Below, in pieces: positions 17,067 to 27,261 of a stretch of DNA of 64,000 nucleotides; position 1 is the stretch's first letter; each line of letters starts with the position of its first letter. The stretch comes from Saccharothrix sp. NRRL B-16348 (lineage in GTDB: Bacteria; Actinomycetota; Actinomycetes; Mycobacteriales; Pseudonocardiaceae), in contig NZ_LGED01000201.1 of the NCBI RefSeq assembly GCF_001280085.1, positions 30,726 through 94,725 of the forward strand, in the 5' to 3' direction. Both the position numbers and the translations under genes were made by a program. The notes beneath the pieces were generated by a model. That model ran no database searches. It saw nothing but the letters and a program-made list of their open reading frames with translations, and had not been told where the DNA came from.

Positions 17067-19355
17067 TCAGCAGATCAGGCACAACGAGTACGTCGCGTGG
17101 TACGTCGAGGCGTTCGCCGGCGCGATGATGTTGTGCGTCTGCGCGCCACCGTCGGACCAGCTGCCGTACCGGTAGCGCAGACCGAGCGGTCCGCTCTGCG
17201 GGCTCGGCGCGCTGAGCGAGTTGTTCGACCCGGCGATCACTGTCCGGGTGAACGGCGTGGTCGACGCCGTGCCGCCGACGCTCAACCGCAAACCGCTCGG
17301 GCTCGACGTGAACGTCAGCGCGACCGTCCGCGGGTCGAGCCTCGTCGTGGTGCTCTTGCCGCGCCCCGACGAGTCCGTGGCGGTCAGCGTCAGGTCGAGG
17401 TACGACGGGTACTCGTGGTCGGGCGCGATGAACGAGCCCGACGCCACGCCCGCCCAGCGCTGCACCACGTGCTCGTGGCACGAGCCGCCGGTCGCGCAGT
17501 GCTGGATGCTCAGCTTCCAGCTCAACGCGGACGCGGCCAGCGCGCCGTCCTGCGGGTCGGTGGCGTGCCCGGAGAACGGCACGTTCTGCCCCACCGACCA
17601 GGTCAACGGCGCGGTCGGCGTGTCGATCACCGGCACGGGGTCCTCCGCGTTCGCGGTGCCGACCGTGACGGTGATCGAGGTGGTGCCCGACGCGCCGGAC
17701 TGGTCGGTCACCCTGAGACCGACGGTGACCGTGCCTTGGGCGGTGTAGGTGCGCGTCGGCGTGACGGAGGTGGAGTCGTCGTACTGGCCGTCGCCGTCGA
17801 GGTCCCACGCGTGGCTCAGCGTGTCACCGGCATCCGGGTCGGTCGAGCCCGCGCCGCTGAACTGCACGGCCAGCGGCGCGGGCCCGGACTGCGGGGTGGC
17901 CGTGGCGACGGCGGTCGGCGCCCGGTTGCCGGTCGGGTAGCCGACCCGGCGCAGCTGGCCCGCGCCCAACGCGAGGTAGAACAGGTCGCCGCCGGGGCCG
18001 GTGGTGATCTGCACCGGGACGTTCACCCCGGTCACGAACGGCACCAGCTTGGCCGGGTCCGGCTGGCCCGCGGTGGTCTGCATGGCCCAGATGCAGCCGC
18101 GCGAGCTGTCGGCGAAGAACAGCGCGCCGTCGTAGGCGGGCGGGTAGTTGCTCGTGGACTCGAACGCGATGCCGGAGATCGACGAGCCGCCGGTCGGGCA
18201 CGGGTCGGTCGCCACGACCTTCGCCGAGTGGTTGTAGGCGTAGTACGGCGTGGTCTGGCCCGCTCCCGTGTACAGCGACTCGCACAGGGTCAGGTTCGCG
18301 CCGTCGTACCCGCCTTGGCGGGCGGAACCCTCGTAGCACGGCCAGCCGAAGTTCTCCGCCGTCGCGTCGTTCACGTCGGCGATCCGGTTGACCTCCTCCC
18401 AGGTGTTCCAGCCGACGTCGCCGGCCCACAGCTCGTCGGTGCCGGGCCGGAAGGCGAAGCGGAACTGGTTGCGCAGGCCGTGGGCGATGACGCGCCTGGC
18501 GTTGGCGTCGGCGTTGCCCGCGAACGGGTTGCCGGCCAGGCCCGCGCCCGTGTCGGGGTCGATGCGGACGATCGTGCCGTCGAGGCTCACCGGCTCGCCC
18601 GCCGGGCGGCGGATCGACTGGGCGCGCAGGGCGCCGCCCCGTGCGGTCGGCGCGGTGAGGTTCGTGCCCGCGGGCGACGGCGGGTCGGCGCACGGGTTGC
18701 CGACCTGGCCGTAGTCGGTGAAGTTGAAGCTCGCGCCGTCACCGCCGCCGACGTACAGGCCGCCGTCGGGGCCGAAGACGACCGTGCCGAGGGAGTGGCT
18801 CGGGTACTGCTGGCACCAGTCGGTGACCAGCGGTTGCTCGGCGGTCATCGTGCCGCCGGCGCCCATGGTCAGCTTGGACACCCGGCCGGTGACCACGCAG
18901 CCCTGGTCGGTGGCGCCGGGCGGGGTCGGGCACTGGTCGCCCCAGCGCGGGTGCGTGCCGCCGGGCACGGCGTCGTAGCTGTAGGCGACGTAGACGTACG
19001 GGCGGGTGGGGAACTGGGGGTCGACGGTGAGGCCGAGCAGGCCGCGGTCCCAGAAGTCCTGCGTCTGCGGGCGGAGGTCGGCGAACACGGTCGCGGTGGT
19101 GTCGGCGAGCGAGTCGAAGACCTTGACCAGGCCGCTCTTCTCGGCGATGAACACGCGGCCGTCGGGCGCGAACGAGACGGCGGTGGGGCTGGCGAGGCCA
19201 CCGATGGCGAGGGTGTCGGTGAAGCCGGTCGGCACGGCGGCGGAGGCCGTCGGCGGGAGTGCCACCGTGGCGGCGGCGACCACGAGGGCCGCGACGGCCA
19301 CGGCGGTCACGCGTCTCGAACGCGACGGAAGTTGTGCGCGGCGTAGTAACAGCAT
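17067..19355 (-). CDS. Secreted PQQ-type sugar dehydrogenase with PKD domain
   Basis: 762 residues. Signal peptide: basic start (RRAQLPSRSRR), hydrophobic stretch and cleavage near ASAAVP. Residues about 45-450 are a six-bladed GSDH propeller (soluble glucose/sorbosone dehydrogenase type) with SFAPDGRVFIAEKSG, GLLGLTVDPQF, VVFGPDGGLYVGGGDG and IAHGLRNQFRFAFRPG. A PKD domain follows (SHAWDLDGDGQYDDST), then a C-terminal beta region rich in Ser/Thr ending CLIC. Extracellular oxidation of a sugar is likely; cofactor is inferred from the family. ATG at 19355. A hairpin terminator lies just downstream. Confidence 0.88.
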   Translation of the reverse strand: MLLLRRAQLPSRSRRVTAVAVAALVVAAATVALPPTASAAVPTGFTDTLAIGGLASPTAVSFAPDGRVFIAEKSGLVKVFDSLADTTATVFADLRPQTQDFWDRGLLGLTVDPQFPTRPYVYVAYSYDAVPGGTHPRWGDQCPTPPGATDQGCVVTGRVSKLTMGAGGTMTAEQPLVTDWCQQYPSHSLGTVVFGPDGGLYVGGGDGASFNFTDYGQVGNPCADPPSPAGTNLTAPTARGGALRAQSIRRPAGEPVSLDGTIVRIDPDTGAGLAGNPFAGNADANARRVIAHGLRNQFRFAFRPGTDELWAGDVGWNTWEEVNRIADVNDATAENFGWPCYEGSARQGGYDGANLTLCESLYTGAGQTTPYYAYNHSAKVVATDPCPTGGSSISGIAFESTSNYPPAYDGALFFADSSRGCIWAMQTTAGQPDPAKLVPFVTGVNVPVQITTGPGGDLFYLALGAGQLRRVGYPTGNRAPTAVATATPQSGPAPLAVQFSGAGSTDPDAGDTLSHAWDLDGDGQYDDSTSVTPTRTYTAQGTVTVGLRVTDQSGASGTTSITVTVGTANAEDPVPVIDTPTAPLTWSVGQNVPFSGHATDPQDGALAASALSWKLSIQHCATGGSCHEHVVQRWAGVASGSFIAPDHEYPSYLDLTLTATDSSGRGKSTTTRLDPRTVALTFTSSPSGLRLSVGGTASTTPFTRTVIAGSNNSLSAPSPQSGPLGLRYRYGSWSDGGAQTHNIIAPANASTYHATYSLCLIC

Positions 19356-19538
19356 GGTCCGATTCGTTCCCTTCGTGACACTTGTGAGTGAGCACGGAAG
19401 GGTGACACGCAAGCTGTGGTTACGCACTGCTTTGGCGGGCCGGTATCGGGCTACCGCGTGGTCTCATCCGAGAGGACTATCGGTTGCCCCGATAAATCGG
19501 CTCAGCGCTGGTCTGTCCGGCGGGCGTGCGCTCGGCGT

Positions 19539-20426
19539 TCAGTCCAGTACGGCGTCGCGCTCCTTGTTCCCGCGGGTCAGGAGGAACCCGGCCACCGCGG
19601 CGAGCGGGAACATCACCACCGCGTACACGGCGGCGGGCACGGCCAGCCGCTCGCTGCCGAGCACGCTCACCGCCACCGTGATCGCCAGGGTGCTGTTGTG
19701 CACGCCGACCTCGAACGCCGACGCGATCGCCTGCCGGTGGTCGACCTTCGCCAGCCGGGGCAGCAGGTAGCCCACGCCGAGGCTGAACGCGCAGAACACC
19801 GCGCTCACCAGCCCGACGGCGGCCATGTACTCGGCGGTGTGCTCGATCTCGGCGAGGATCGTGCCGACGATCACGACCACCAGCACCACGCCCGAGACGA
19901 TGCGCACCGGCCGGTCCGCGCGGTCGGCGAACGCCGCGGACCAGCGGCGCACCAGCATGCCGAGCACGACCGGCACGAGCACGATCGCGAAGACCTGCAC
20001 GACCTTGCCGAACTCCAGCCCGACCACGCCGTCCGCCGTCGGCTCGAAGTAGTCGAGGGCGAAGTTCACGACCAGCGGCAGCGTGATCGCCGCGACCACG
20101 GAGTTCACCGCGGTCAGCGTGATGTTCAGGGCGACGTCGCCGCGGAAGAGGTGGCTGAACAGGTTCGCCGTGGTCCCGCCAGGTGACGCGGCGAGCAGCA
20201 TCATCCCGACCGCCAGCAGTGGGTCCAGGCCGAACGCCAGCACCAACCCGAAGCACGCCGCCGGCAGCAGGACCAGTTGGGTGGCCAACGCGATCGCCAC
20301 CGCGCGCGGCGTCCGCGCGACCCGGGCGAAGTCGGCGACCGTCAGCGACAGCCCGAGCCCGAACATGACCACGGCCAGCGCGACCGGTAGCCCGACGCTC
20401 GTCAGGGCGGAATCCACGGCGATCAC
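19539..20426 (-). CDS. Bile acid:sodium symporter (BASS) family transporter
   Basis: About 295 residues, ten hydrophobic segments. GLPVALAVVMFGLGLSLTVADF opens the fold, MLLAASPGGTTANLFSHL is the crossover-helix motif of BASS transporters, and ASAFEVGVHNSTLAI is the second crossover with the E-x-G-x-x-N pattern. Predicted sodium-coupled import of an organic anion. The start is uncertain: GTG at 20426 (AGAGAGG just upstream), GTG at 20417, or a longer GTG at 20474. It follows the NRPS operon on the same strand by about 100 bases but is probably not part of it. Confidence 0.85.
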   Translation of the reverse strand: MIAVDSALTSVGLPVALAVVMFGLGLSLTVADFARVARTPRAVAIALATQLVLLPAACFGLVLAFGLDPLLAVGMMLLAASPGGTTANLFSHLFRGDVALNITLTAVNSVVAAITLPLVVNFALDYFEPTADGVVGLEFGKVVQVFAIVLVPVVLGMLVRRWSAAFADRADRPVRIVSGVVLVVVIVGTILAEIEHTAEYMAAVGLVSAVFCAFSLGVGYLLPRLAKVDHRQAIASAFEVGVHNSTLAITVAVSVLGSERLAVPAAVYAVVMFPLAAVAGFLLTRGNKERDAVLD

Positions 20427-20522
20427 CTGCCTCTCTGCGTCCAACCCGGAGTCGGAAGGCGAATCCTGCCCCACGACGGCGCAAATCGGGAGACCGAATC
20501 TTGCTGCTTCACGACTCCCGGG

Positions 20523-21521
20523 TCAGGACTTGCGGGCGACCAGGAGCGACTGGCCCGGTGACGTGGTCAGAGGGTGGCGGACGGGGGCGCCGAAGCCCGC
20601 CGCGGTGAGCCAGGCGGTGATCTCGGCCGTGCCGTAGACCTGACCGCCTTGGCCGTGGAACAGGTTGAGGCTGAAGACCCGGGCGAAGGCGTCCGACGCG
20701 CGGTCGGGCGAGTGCTCGTCGTGCTCCAGCAGCACCACCGCGCCGCCCGGTCGGAGCGCCGACGCGACGCGCGCCAACAACTCCTCGTTCGCCGCCGCCG
20801 GCCGTCCGTGGACGACGTTGAACAGCAGCACGGTGTCGTAGTCCGCGCCGAGGTCGAGCGTGTCGTAGTCACCGGCGCGCAAGGTGATCCGCTGGGACAG
20901 GCCCGCGTCGGTGACGGCGCCCGCGCCCACCGCCAGCGCGTCCGGCAGGTCGACGACCGTCGCGCGGAGCGAGGGGTGCGTCGCGCACAGCCGGATCGCG
21001 TGCTTCGCGTGCCCGCCGCCCACGTCCAGCAACGTCGAGCCGACCGGCACGATCGACGCCACCTCGGGCGCGATCGCGTCGGCGTGCCCGGACAGCATGC
21101 CCTGGAACCGGCGCAGCACCTCCGGCCGTTCGGCGAGCCACGCGTAGAAGTCGATCGCGGGCTTGCCGGTGCGCACCGACTCCTCCAAGCCCTCCCACGA
21201 CTCGAACAGCACCACCGACCAGAACTTGTCCACCTCGGAGTACCCGCCGCCGGCCAACCACTTCGCGGTCTCGTCGGTGTTGGCGTACCCGTCCGGCCCG
21301 CGGGTCAGGTACCCGAACGACACCAGCGCCTCGGCCAGCAGCCCGGTGCCGCGCGGGTCGGCGCCGAGCGCGGACGCCAGCGAGCCCACCGGACGCGGAC
21401 CGTCGGCCAGCGCGTCGAACACGCCGAGCCGCAGCCCCGCCGCGACGGCCCGGTAGCCCGCGGTGGCGAGCAGGTCGTGGAACGACGGCGGACCGTCGTC
21501 CGGTCCCAGGTGCAGTGGCAT
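20523..21521 (-). CDS. Methyltransf_2-type methyltransferase, last gene of the NRPS operon
   Basis: 332 residues: an N-terminal winged-helix dimerisation domain (FHDLLATAGYRAVAAGLRLG, then LASALGADPRGTGLLAEALV) and a SAM fold with LLDVGGGHAKHAI (motif I), VVDLPDAL, AGDYDTLDLGADYDTVLLFN and LRPGGAVVLLEHD. Same class as small-molecule O-methyltransferases and as the C-methyltransferases that act on 3-hydroxykynurenine or tyrosine in PBD and saframycin pathways (SibL/SfmM2 type); which of the two is not decidable by eye. ATG at 21521 lies 2 bases after the NRPS4 stop. With the kynurenine hydroxylase-like gene it may methylate a hydroxylated aromatic unit. Confidence 0.87.
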   Translation of the reverse strand: MPLHLGPDDGPPSFHDLLATAGYRAVAAGLRLGVFDALADGPRPVGSLASALGADPRGTGLLAEALVSFGYLTRGPDGYANTDETAKWLAGGGYSEVDKFWSVVLFESWEGLEESVRTGKPAIDFYAWLAERPEVLRRFQGMLSGHADAIAPEVASIVPVGSTLLDVGGGHAKHAIRLCATHPSLRATVVDLPDALAVGAGAVTDAGLSQRITLRAGDYDTLDLGADYDTVLLFNVVHGRPAAANEELLARVASALRPGGAVVLLEHDEHSPDRASDAFARVFSLNLFHGQGGQVYGTAEITAWLTAAGFGAPVRHPLTTSPGQSLLVARKS

Positions 21522-21523
21522 GG

Positions 21524-24500
21524 TCAGCCCCTTTCCGGCAGCACGCCCGCGGCGGCGAGGTAGTCCACGTGCCGGGCGATCATCTCGGCGTCCGCGGGCG
21601 GGAACTCCACCCCGCACGACGCCGCGGCGGCCCACGTGGTCGAGCAGTCGAACACCGGGTGCGCCCGGTGCGTGGTGGTCAGGCCGAACGCCAGCGGGCC
21701 GAACGCGCTGTCCGGGCTCTCCAGCATCAACGACCGCCAGTCCGCGTACTCCAGCAGGCGGGTCGGGTAGCCCTTCGCGGTGAGCACCTCGCCCAGGTCG
21801 GCGTAGCTGAACCCGTCGGCCCGGTAGTAGTGGAAGTCGCGGCCGTGCAGCGACGGTCGGGTCGAGATGCCCGCGATCGCGCCCGCGAGCCGGTCCACCG
21901 GCAGCATGTCGATCACGTCCGGTGTGCGCGGCACGGCGCCCGCGTGCGCGCAGGTCGCGATCTGCCTGCTCAGGTACGACTCGGTCTTCGCCGTGCCGGT
22001 GCGCACGTCGCCCACGATCGCGGCGATGCGGTGGATCGACACCGGCACGCCCCGGTCCCGCGCGAGCACGCCCATCATGTCGGCCACCCACTTCGTGGTG
22101 TGGTAGCCGGTGTCCAGGCCGGTCGGGTCCTCGGGCCGGTCCGCCTCGGTGATCAGCTTCCGGTCGTAGTTCGCGCCGAGGAACACGCCGAGCGTCGACA
22201 TCAGGTGCAACGGCTTGGTCGCGTACCGGGTGGCCAGCCGCAGCACGTCCACCGTGCTGCCCACGTGCGGCGGCATCATCCACTGGTAGGTCAGGACGAA
22301 GTTCATCACCGCGCCGTTGTGGTAGATCGCGTCCATGCTCTCGGCCAGCGCGTCGAAGTCCCGCTCCGCCAAGCCGAGCAGCGGCCGGGACATGTCGCCG
22401 ATCACCGGCACCACCCGGGCGAACCGCTCCTCGGGCACGTCGAGGTGCGCGCGCCGCAGGTTGGCGCGGACGCGGGCCAGGGCGACGGCCGGCGTCTCCG
22501 CCCGGACCAGGCAGTGCACCTCGGCGTCCGTGCGGGCCAGCAACTCGCTCAGCAGGTGCGCGCCGAGGAACCCGGTCGCGCCGGTCAGCAGCACCCGTTC
22601 CGGGGCGCCGGTGCGCACCGGGTGCCGCACCTCGACGTCGTCCGGCGGTATCGCGTCCACCCGCATCTCCGGCACGGACGGCAGGCCGGACTTGTAGCGC
22701 TTGGCGAACGTGTGGTCCGACGCGGCGGCCTGCTCCACCACCTCGGCCAGCTCGGCGAGGTCGGCGGTGGCGAACAACGCGCGCAGCGGCACGGTCACGC
22801 CCAGCAGCGTGCGCACCTTGGCCAGCACGGCGGCGGCGATCAGGGAGTGGCCGCCCAGGCCGAAGAAGCTGTCCCGGCGGCCGACCAGCGGCACGTCCAG
22901 CACCTCGGACCAGACCTCGGCCAACGTCCGCTCGACCGGTGTGCGCGGCGGCTCGTACGGCGTCAGCCTGGCCGTCGGGTCGGGCTCGGGCAGCGCCGCC
23001 ACGTCGACCTTGCCGTGCCGGGTGAGCGGCAGCTCGTCCAGCACCACGACCGCGCCGGGCAGCATGGCGTCCGGCAGCCGTCCGGCGCAGAACGCCCGCA
23101 CCTCGTCCAGTTCCGGCGCGACGGTCCGCGACCGCGGCACGACGTAGGCGACGAGGGTGTCGCCGCGCACCGCCACCGCGGCCTCGGCGATCGCCGGGTG
23201 TGCCAGCAGCGCGGACCGCACCTCGCCCGGCTCGATCCGGTGTCCGCGGAGCTTGACCTGGTCGTCCACCCGGCCGAGGAACTCCAGCGCGCCGTCGGGC
23301 AGCAGCCGCACCAGGTCGCCGGTGGCGTACATCCGGCCGCCCAGGACGGTCGGGTCCGGCAGGTACGCGGCGGCGGTGCGCTCCGGGTCGTTGCGGTAGC
23401 CGCGCGCGGGTGCGAGACCGCCGATGTGCAACTGGCCGGGCACGCCGACGGGAGCCGTGCGCAGGTCCGCGTCCAGCACGTAGGCGCGCACGCCGGGCAG
23501 CGGACGCCCGATCGGCAACGTCGCCGCGCGCGGGTCGACCTCGGACGCGTCGACCGTGCGGTGGGCCGTGGCGCAGACCGTGGTCTCGGTCGGCCCGTAG
23601 TGGTTGACCAGCGCGACCTTGCCGCCGGTCAGCGCGGCCCACTCGGCGACCGTAGTGGTCGGCACCGCTTCGCCGCCGATCATCATCACGGTCAGCGGAC
23701 CGGGGTCGACGTCGAGGCCGGCCAGGTCCGACACCCAGCGCTTGAACAGCGCGGCGGGGGAGTCGACGGCGGTGACGGCGTGGTCGGCGCACAGCTTGAG
23801 CAGGTCCGCGCCGCCGATCGCGGCCGGTTCGGGGTGCACGACGACCGCCGCGCCCGCGCACCACGCCGGGAACACGTCGCCCACCGACGCGTCGAAGCTC
23901 AACGGCGGGATCATCAGGATCCGCTGGCCGGGCGCGAACCCGTGCAGGTCGATGAACGCGCCGGTCAGGTTCGCGAGCGTGTCGTGCTGCACCTGCACGC
24001 CCTTGGGCACCCCGGTCGACCCGGACGTGTAGACGACGTACGCCAACCCGTCGTCGGGCAGGTCCACCGCAGGCGGCGCGTCGGCCTCGCCGGTGAACGC
24101 GTCGTCGGCGGTGTCCAGCAGCACGCCGTGGAACTCGCCGAACCGGTCGCGGTTGGCCGGCGCGGTGATCACCACGGGCGCGCCGCAGTCGGTGAGCAGC
24201 CCGGCGAGCCGGGCGGGCGGGTGCGCCGGGTCGAGCGGCACGTACGCGCCACCGGCCTTGAGCACGGCCAGCAGCGCCACCAGCGCGTCCGGCCCGGCCT
24301 TCACCGCCAGCCCGACGGGCGTCTCGCGGCCGACGCCCCACCCGGCGAGCACGTGCGCCACCCGGTTGGCCCGCCGGTCGAGCTGCGCGAACGTCACCTC
24401 CGTGCCGTCGGCCAGGTCGAGCACGGCGGTGGTGCCGGGGTGGGCGGCGACCTGCTCGGCGATCCGGGCGAGCACGCCGGGGTGGCGCAGCGACAACGCC

Positions 24501-25942
24501 GGGTCCAGGGCGTCCTGCGGTTCGCCGTTCAACCGGCCGGCGGCCAGGCGGTCGGCCTTCGTCGTCGTGTCCACCGCGGACAGCCGGGCGGACGGGTCGG
24601 CCACCAGGGCGGTCAGCACCGCGAGCAGGTGGTCGGCCAGCCGTGCCACGCTGTCCGCGTCGAACACGTCGGTGCTGTAGTCGAGGTTCGCGGGCCAGTC
24701 GCCGTCGTTCTCCCGCACGTGCAGGGTGAGGTCGAACCGGCTGGTCTCGCGGTCGATCGGCAGCTCCGCCGCGTCCATCCCGGCCCACTCGCTCGCGCCG
24801 CCGCCCCGGTTGAGCACCAGCATCACCTGGAACAGCGGGTGGTGCGCGAGGTCGCGGCGCGGCGCCACCCGGGCGGCGACCTCGTCGAAGCTCACCTCGG
24901 CGTGGTCCAGCGCGTCGATCGCGGTGGCGCGGGCCCGGCCGAGCAGGTCGGCCACGGTCGGGTCGCCGGACAGGTCCAGCCGCAGCGCGGTGGTGGTGAC
25001 GAACATGCCGACCGAGCGCTCCAACTCGGGGAACGGCCGGTGCGTGGTCGGCGAGCCGATCACCAGGTCGTCCGCGCCCGACCGGCGCGACAGCAGCACG
25101 CCGAACGCGGCCAGCAGACCGGCGAACGTGGTGCAGCCGTGCGCGCGGGTCACCTCGGCCAGCTTCCCGGCCAACGCGGCGGGCACGGTGAACCGGTGGC
25201 TGCCACCGGCCGTCGTGCGGTTCGGCGTGCGCGGCCGGTCCAGCGCCAGGTCCAGCACGTCCGGCGCGCCGTTCAGCCGGTCGTGCCAGTGGTCCAGCTG
25301 CCGCTGCCGCTCACCGTCGGTGAGCCGGTCGGCCTGCCAGTGCACGTAGTCGGGGAACTGCGCGCCGACCGGCTCCGGGGTCACGCCCGCGTAGACGTCG
25401 CCGACCTCGCCCGCCACCACGCCGAGCGACAGGTCGTCGCACACGATGTGGTGCGCGCTGAACACGACCGCCGTGTCGCCCGGACCGACCCGCACCACCC
25501 GGACGCGCAGCAACGGCGCGACGGCCAGGTCGAACGGTGTGTCCACTTCGGACACCAGGAAGGCGTCCAGCTCGTCCTCGCCGTCGACCGACGAGAACGC
25601 CACGTCGGCGGGCACGTCGTCCAGCACCTGCTGCTCGGGCACGCCGTCGGTGTCCACGATCCGGGTGCGCAACGCCTCGTGCCGCGCCATGACGGTCCGC
25701 ACGGCGGCGCGCAACCGGTCCTCGTCGATCTCGCTGGCAACTCGGTGCGCGGCGAACATGACGTACGCGCCCGCGTCCAGGCCGAGCCGCCCGGTCAGCC
25801 ACAGCCCGCGCTGGTTGCCGGACAGCGGCACGACCGCGCCGTCGGGACGGCGCGGCACCGCCTGGCGCGGTGCGGCGGCCAGGCCGCGTTCGGCGAGCAG
25901 CTTGGCCAGCAGGCGTTCGCGGTGGTCGGAGAGCTCGGTCAT
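21524..25942 (-). CDS. NRPS4: condensation-adenylation-PCP-thioester reductase
   Basis: 1472 residues. An N-terminal docking-like helix (DHRERLLAKLLAERG) leads into a C domain with HHIVCDD (164-170). The A domain has YTSGSTGVPKG and NHYGPTETTV; pocket residues read D-A-G-V-M-G-H-V-C-K, no match known to me. PCP serine is Ser1033 in FFGLGGHSL. From about 1110 to the end is a Lys2/CarA-type reductase: GATGFLGAHLL (NADPH site) and catalytic GYHTTKW (Tyr about 1279, Lys about 1283). The chain would be released as an aldehyde, or an alcohol after a second reduction; there is no thioesterase. Start overlaps the MFS stop (ATGA). Confidence 0.93.
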   Translation of the reverse strand: MTELSDHRERLLAKLLAERGLAAAPRQAVPRRPDGAVVPLSGNQRGLWLTGRLGLDAGAYVMFAAHRVASEIDEDRLRAAVRTVMARHEALRTRIVDTDGVPEQQVLDDVPADVAFSSVDGEDELDAFLVSEVDTPFDLAVAPLLRVRVVRVGPGDTAVVFSAHHIVCDDLSLGVVAGEVGDVYAGVTPEPVGAQFPDYVHWQADRLTDGERQRQLDHWHDRLNGAPDVLDLALDRPRTPNRTTAGGSHRFTVPAALAGKLAEVTRAHGCTTFAGLLAAFGVLLSRRSGADDLVIGSPTTHRPFPELERSVGMFVTTTALRLDLSGDPTVADLLGRARATAIDALDHAEVSFDEVAARVAPRRDLAHHPLFQVMLVLNRGGGASEWAGMDAAELPIDRETSRFDLTLHVRENDGDWPANLDYSTDVFDADSVARLADHLLAVLTALVADPSARLSAVDTTTKADRLAAGRLNGEPQDALDPALSLRHPGVLARIAEQVAAHPGTTAVLDLADGTEVTFAQLDRRANRVAHVLAGWGVGRETPVGLAVKAGPDALVALLAVLKAGGAYVPLDPAHPPARLAGLLTDCGAPVVITAPANRDRFGEFHGVLLDTADDAFTGEADAPPAVDLPDDGLAYVVYTSGSTGVPKGVQVQHDTLANLTGAFIDLHGFAPGQRILMIPPLSFDASVGDVFPAWCAGAAVVVHPEPAAIGGADLLKLCADHAVTAVDSPAALFKRWVSDLAGLDVDPGPLTVMMIGGEAVPTTTVAEWAALTGGKVALVNHYGPTETTVCATAHRTVDASEVDPRAATLPIGRPLPGVRAYVLDADLRTAPVGVPGQLHIGGLAPARGYRNDPERTAAAYLPDPTVLGGRMYATGDLVRLLPDGALEFLGRVDDQVKLRGHRIEPGEVRSALLAHPAIAEAAVAVRGDTLVAYVVPRSRTVAPELDEVRAFCAGRLPDAMLPGAVVVLDELPLTRHGKVDVAALPEPDPTARLTPYEPPRTPVERTLAEVWSEVLDVPLVGRRDSFFGLGGHSLIAAAVLAKVRTLLGVTVPLRALFATADLAELAEVVEQAAASDHTFAKRYKSGLPSVPEMRVDAIPPDDVEVRHPVRTGAPERVLLTGATGFLGAHLLSELLARTDAEVHCLVRAETPAVALARVRANLRRAHLDVPEERFARVVPVIGDMSRPLLGLAERDFDALAESMDAIYHNGAVMNFVLTYQWMMPPHVGSTVDVLRLATRYATKPLHLMSTLGVFLGANYDRKLITEADRPEDPTGLDTGYHTTKWVADMMGVLARDRGVPVSIHRIAAIVGDVRTGTAKTESYLSRQIATCAHAGAVPRTPDVIDMLPVDRLAGAIAGISTRPSLHGRDFHYYRADGFSYADLGEVLTAKGYPTRLLEYADWRSLMLESPDSAFGPLAFGLTTTHRAHPVFDCSTTWAAAASCGVEFPPADAEMIARHVDYLAAAGVLPERG

Positions 25943-27261
25943 CCCAGGGTCCTCTCAGGTGACGGCGTCTCGTCGGCCACCGCGTCGGGCAGGTCGTCCA
26001 CGGTCCGCAGCCGGGGCCGCGTCCAGGCGTAGGCCGCCAGCGCGAGCATCAGCACGCCGACGACCAGGAAGATCAGGGCGATGCCGCGGCCCTCGCCGGT
26101 GCCGATGAGCGCGCCGACGCCACCGGCCAGCGGACCGTCGGCCGCCATCAGGGGTTCGGCCACGCCGTCCGTCAGCGGGCCGATCATGAGGAACGCGACG
26201 GGCATCGCGGCGGTGCTGAGCATCCGCACCACGGCCAGCACCCGGCCCAGCACCGCGGGGTCGACCTTGGTCTGCAACAACGTCACGCAACACGTGTTGA
26301 TCAACGGCAGGGTGAACAGGAACGCGGGCGCGGCCACGCCGATCAGCCACGGCGACGGCGCGAGCGAGTGCAGCACCAGGAACACCCCGCCCAGCGCCAA
26401 CCCGGCGTAGATGCCGTGCACCCGGCGTCGCGGACCGCCCCACACGCCCATCACCAGGCCGCCGACGAACAGCCCGCTGCCGCCCGCGGCCATCAGCACG
26501 CCGAGCGTCGCCGGACCGGAGAACGACAGGATCAGCGGCTGCACCAACCCGCCCGCGATGGCGAACAGGAAGTTCCACACCCCGAACACCGCGCACAGCG
26601 CGAACAGACCGGGCGCGCCGCGCAGCCACCTCAACCCCGCGCCGATGCCCTCGCGCTCCGCGTCCGCGGCCCCCGCGGGCCGCACGGCTTCGTCGGGCAG
26701 CCGGGCCAGCAGCAGCGCGCCGACCGCGAACACCATCGACACGAGGTCGACCAGCAGCACGCCCCGCAGCCCCACCAGGCCGAGCAACGCGCCGGCGACC
26801 AGCGGCGCGGCGATCTGCACGCCCTGCGTGATCTGCATCAGGCCGTTGATCCGGCCCAGGTGCTCCTTGGGCACCAACGCCGGCACCAGGGCCGTGTAGG
26901 CGATGATGTGGAACGAGTTCAGCGTCGCGGTCAGCGCGGTGGCCACGTAGACCTGCCACACCGCCAACGAGTCCGTCGACACGGCCACCAGCAGCAGGGC
27001 CGTCACCACGCCCGCGCCGGAGTCGGCGACCAGCATGATCCGCTTGCGGTCGTACCGGTCGGCCACCGCGCCCGCGTACGGCGCGAGCAGGATGCCCGGC
27101 ACCACCGCGCAGAACTGGATCAGCACGAACGTCGTCACCGACCCCGTGCCCAGGTACACCCACACGCCGAGCACGAACGCGGTCAGCGCGGAGCCGATCA
27201 CCGACACCAGCTGACCGGCCCACACCACGGCGAACCTGCGCAGCCCCGCCTGCGCGCTCAC
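25939..27261 (-). CDS. MFS exporter (EntS/MFS_3 type) inside the NRPS operon
   Basis: 440 residues, about 12 TM segments. VVWAGQLVSVIGSALTAFVL starts TM1; the loop GAVADRYDRKRIMLVADS is the A motif, as in enterobactin-exporter-like carriers. It is coupled on both sides: its GTG overlaps the NRPS3 stop (GTGA) and its stop overlaps the NRPS4 start (ATGA). The position between two assembly-line genes strongly suggests export of the peptide and self-protection. Confidence 0.9.
   Translation of the reverse strand: MSAQAGLRRFAVVWAGQLVSVIGSALTAFVLGVWVYLGTGSVTTFVLIQFCAVVPGILLAPYAGAVADRYDRKRIMLVADSGAGVVTALLLVAVSTDSLAVWQVYVATALTATLNSFHIIAYTALVPALVPKEHLGRINGLMQITQGVQIAAPLVAGALLGLVGLRGVLLVDLVSMVFAVGALLLARLPDEAVRPAGAADAEREGIGAGLRWLRGAPGLFALCAVFGVWNFLFAIAGGLVQPLILSFSGPATLGVLMAAGGSGLFVGGLVMGVWGGPRRRVHGIYAGLALGGVFLVLHSLAPSPWLIGVAAPAFLFTLPLINTCCVTLLQTKVDPAVLGRVLAVVRMLSTAAMPVAFLMIGPLTDGVAEPLMAADGPLAGGVGALIGTGEGRGIALIFLVVGVLMLALAAYAWTRPRLRTVDDLPDAVADETPSPERTLG

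Noticed and set aside
20523..25942. A thioesterase releasing domain
   Set aside because: No GxSxG alpha/beta-hydrolase segment in any module; the reductase motifs explain release.
21515..26032. Very long plus-strand open frame opposite NRPS4
   Set aside because: It mirrors the NRPS codons (third-position GC keeps the antisense frame open), is His/Arg/Gln-rich and shows no family motif.
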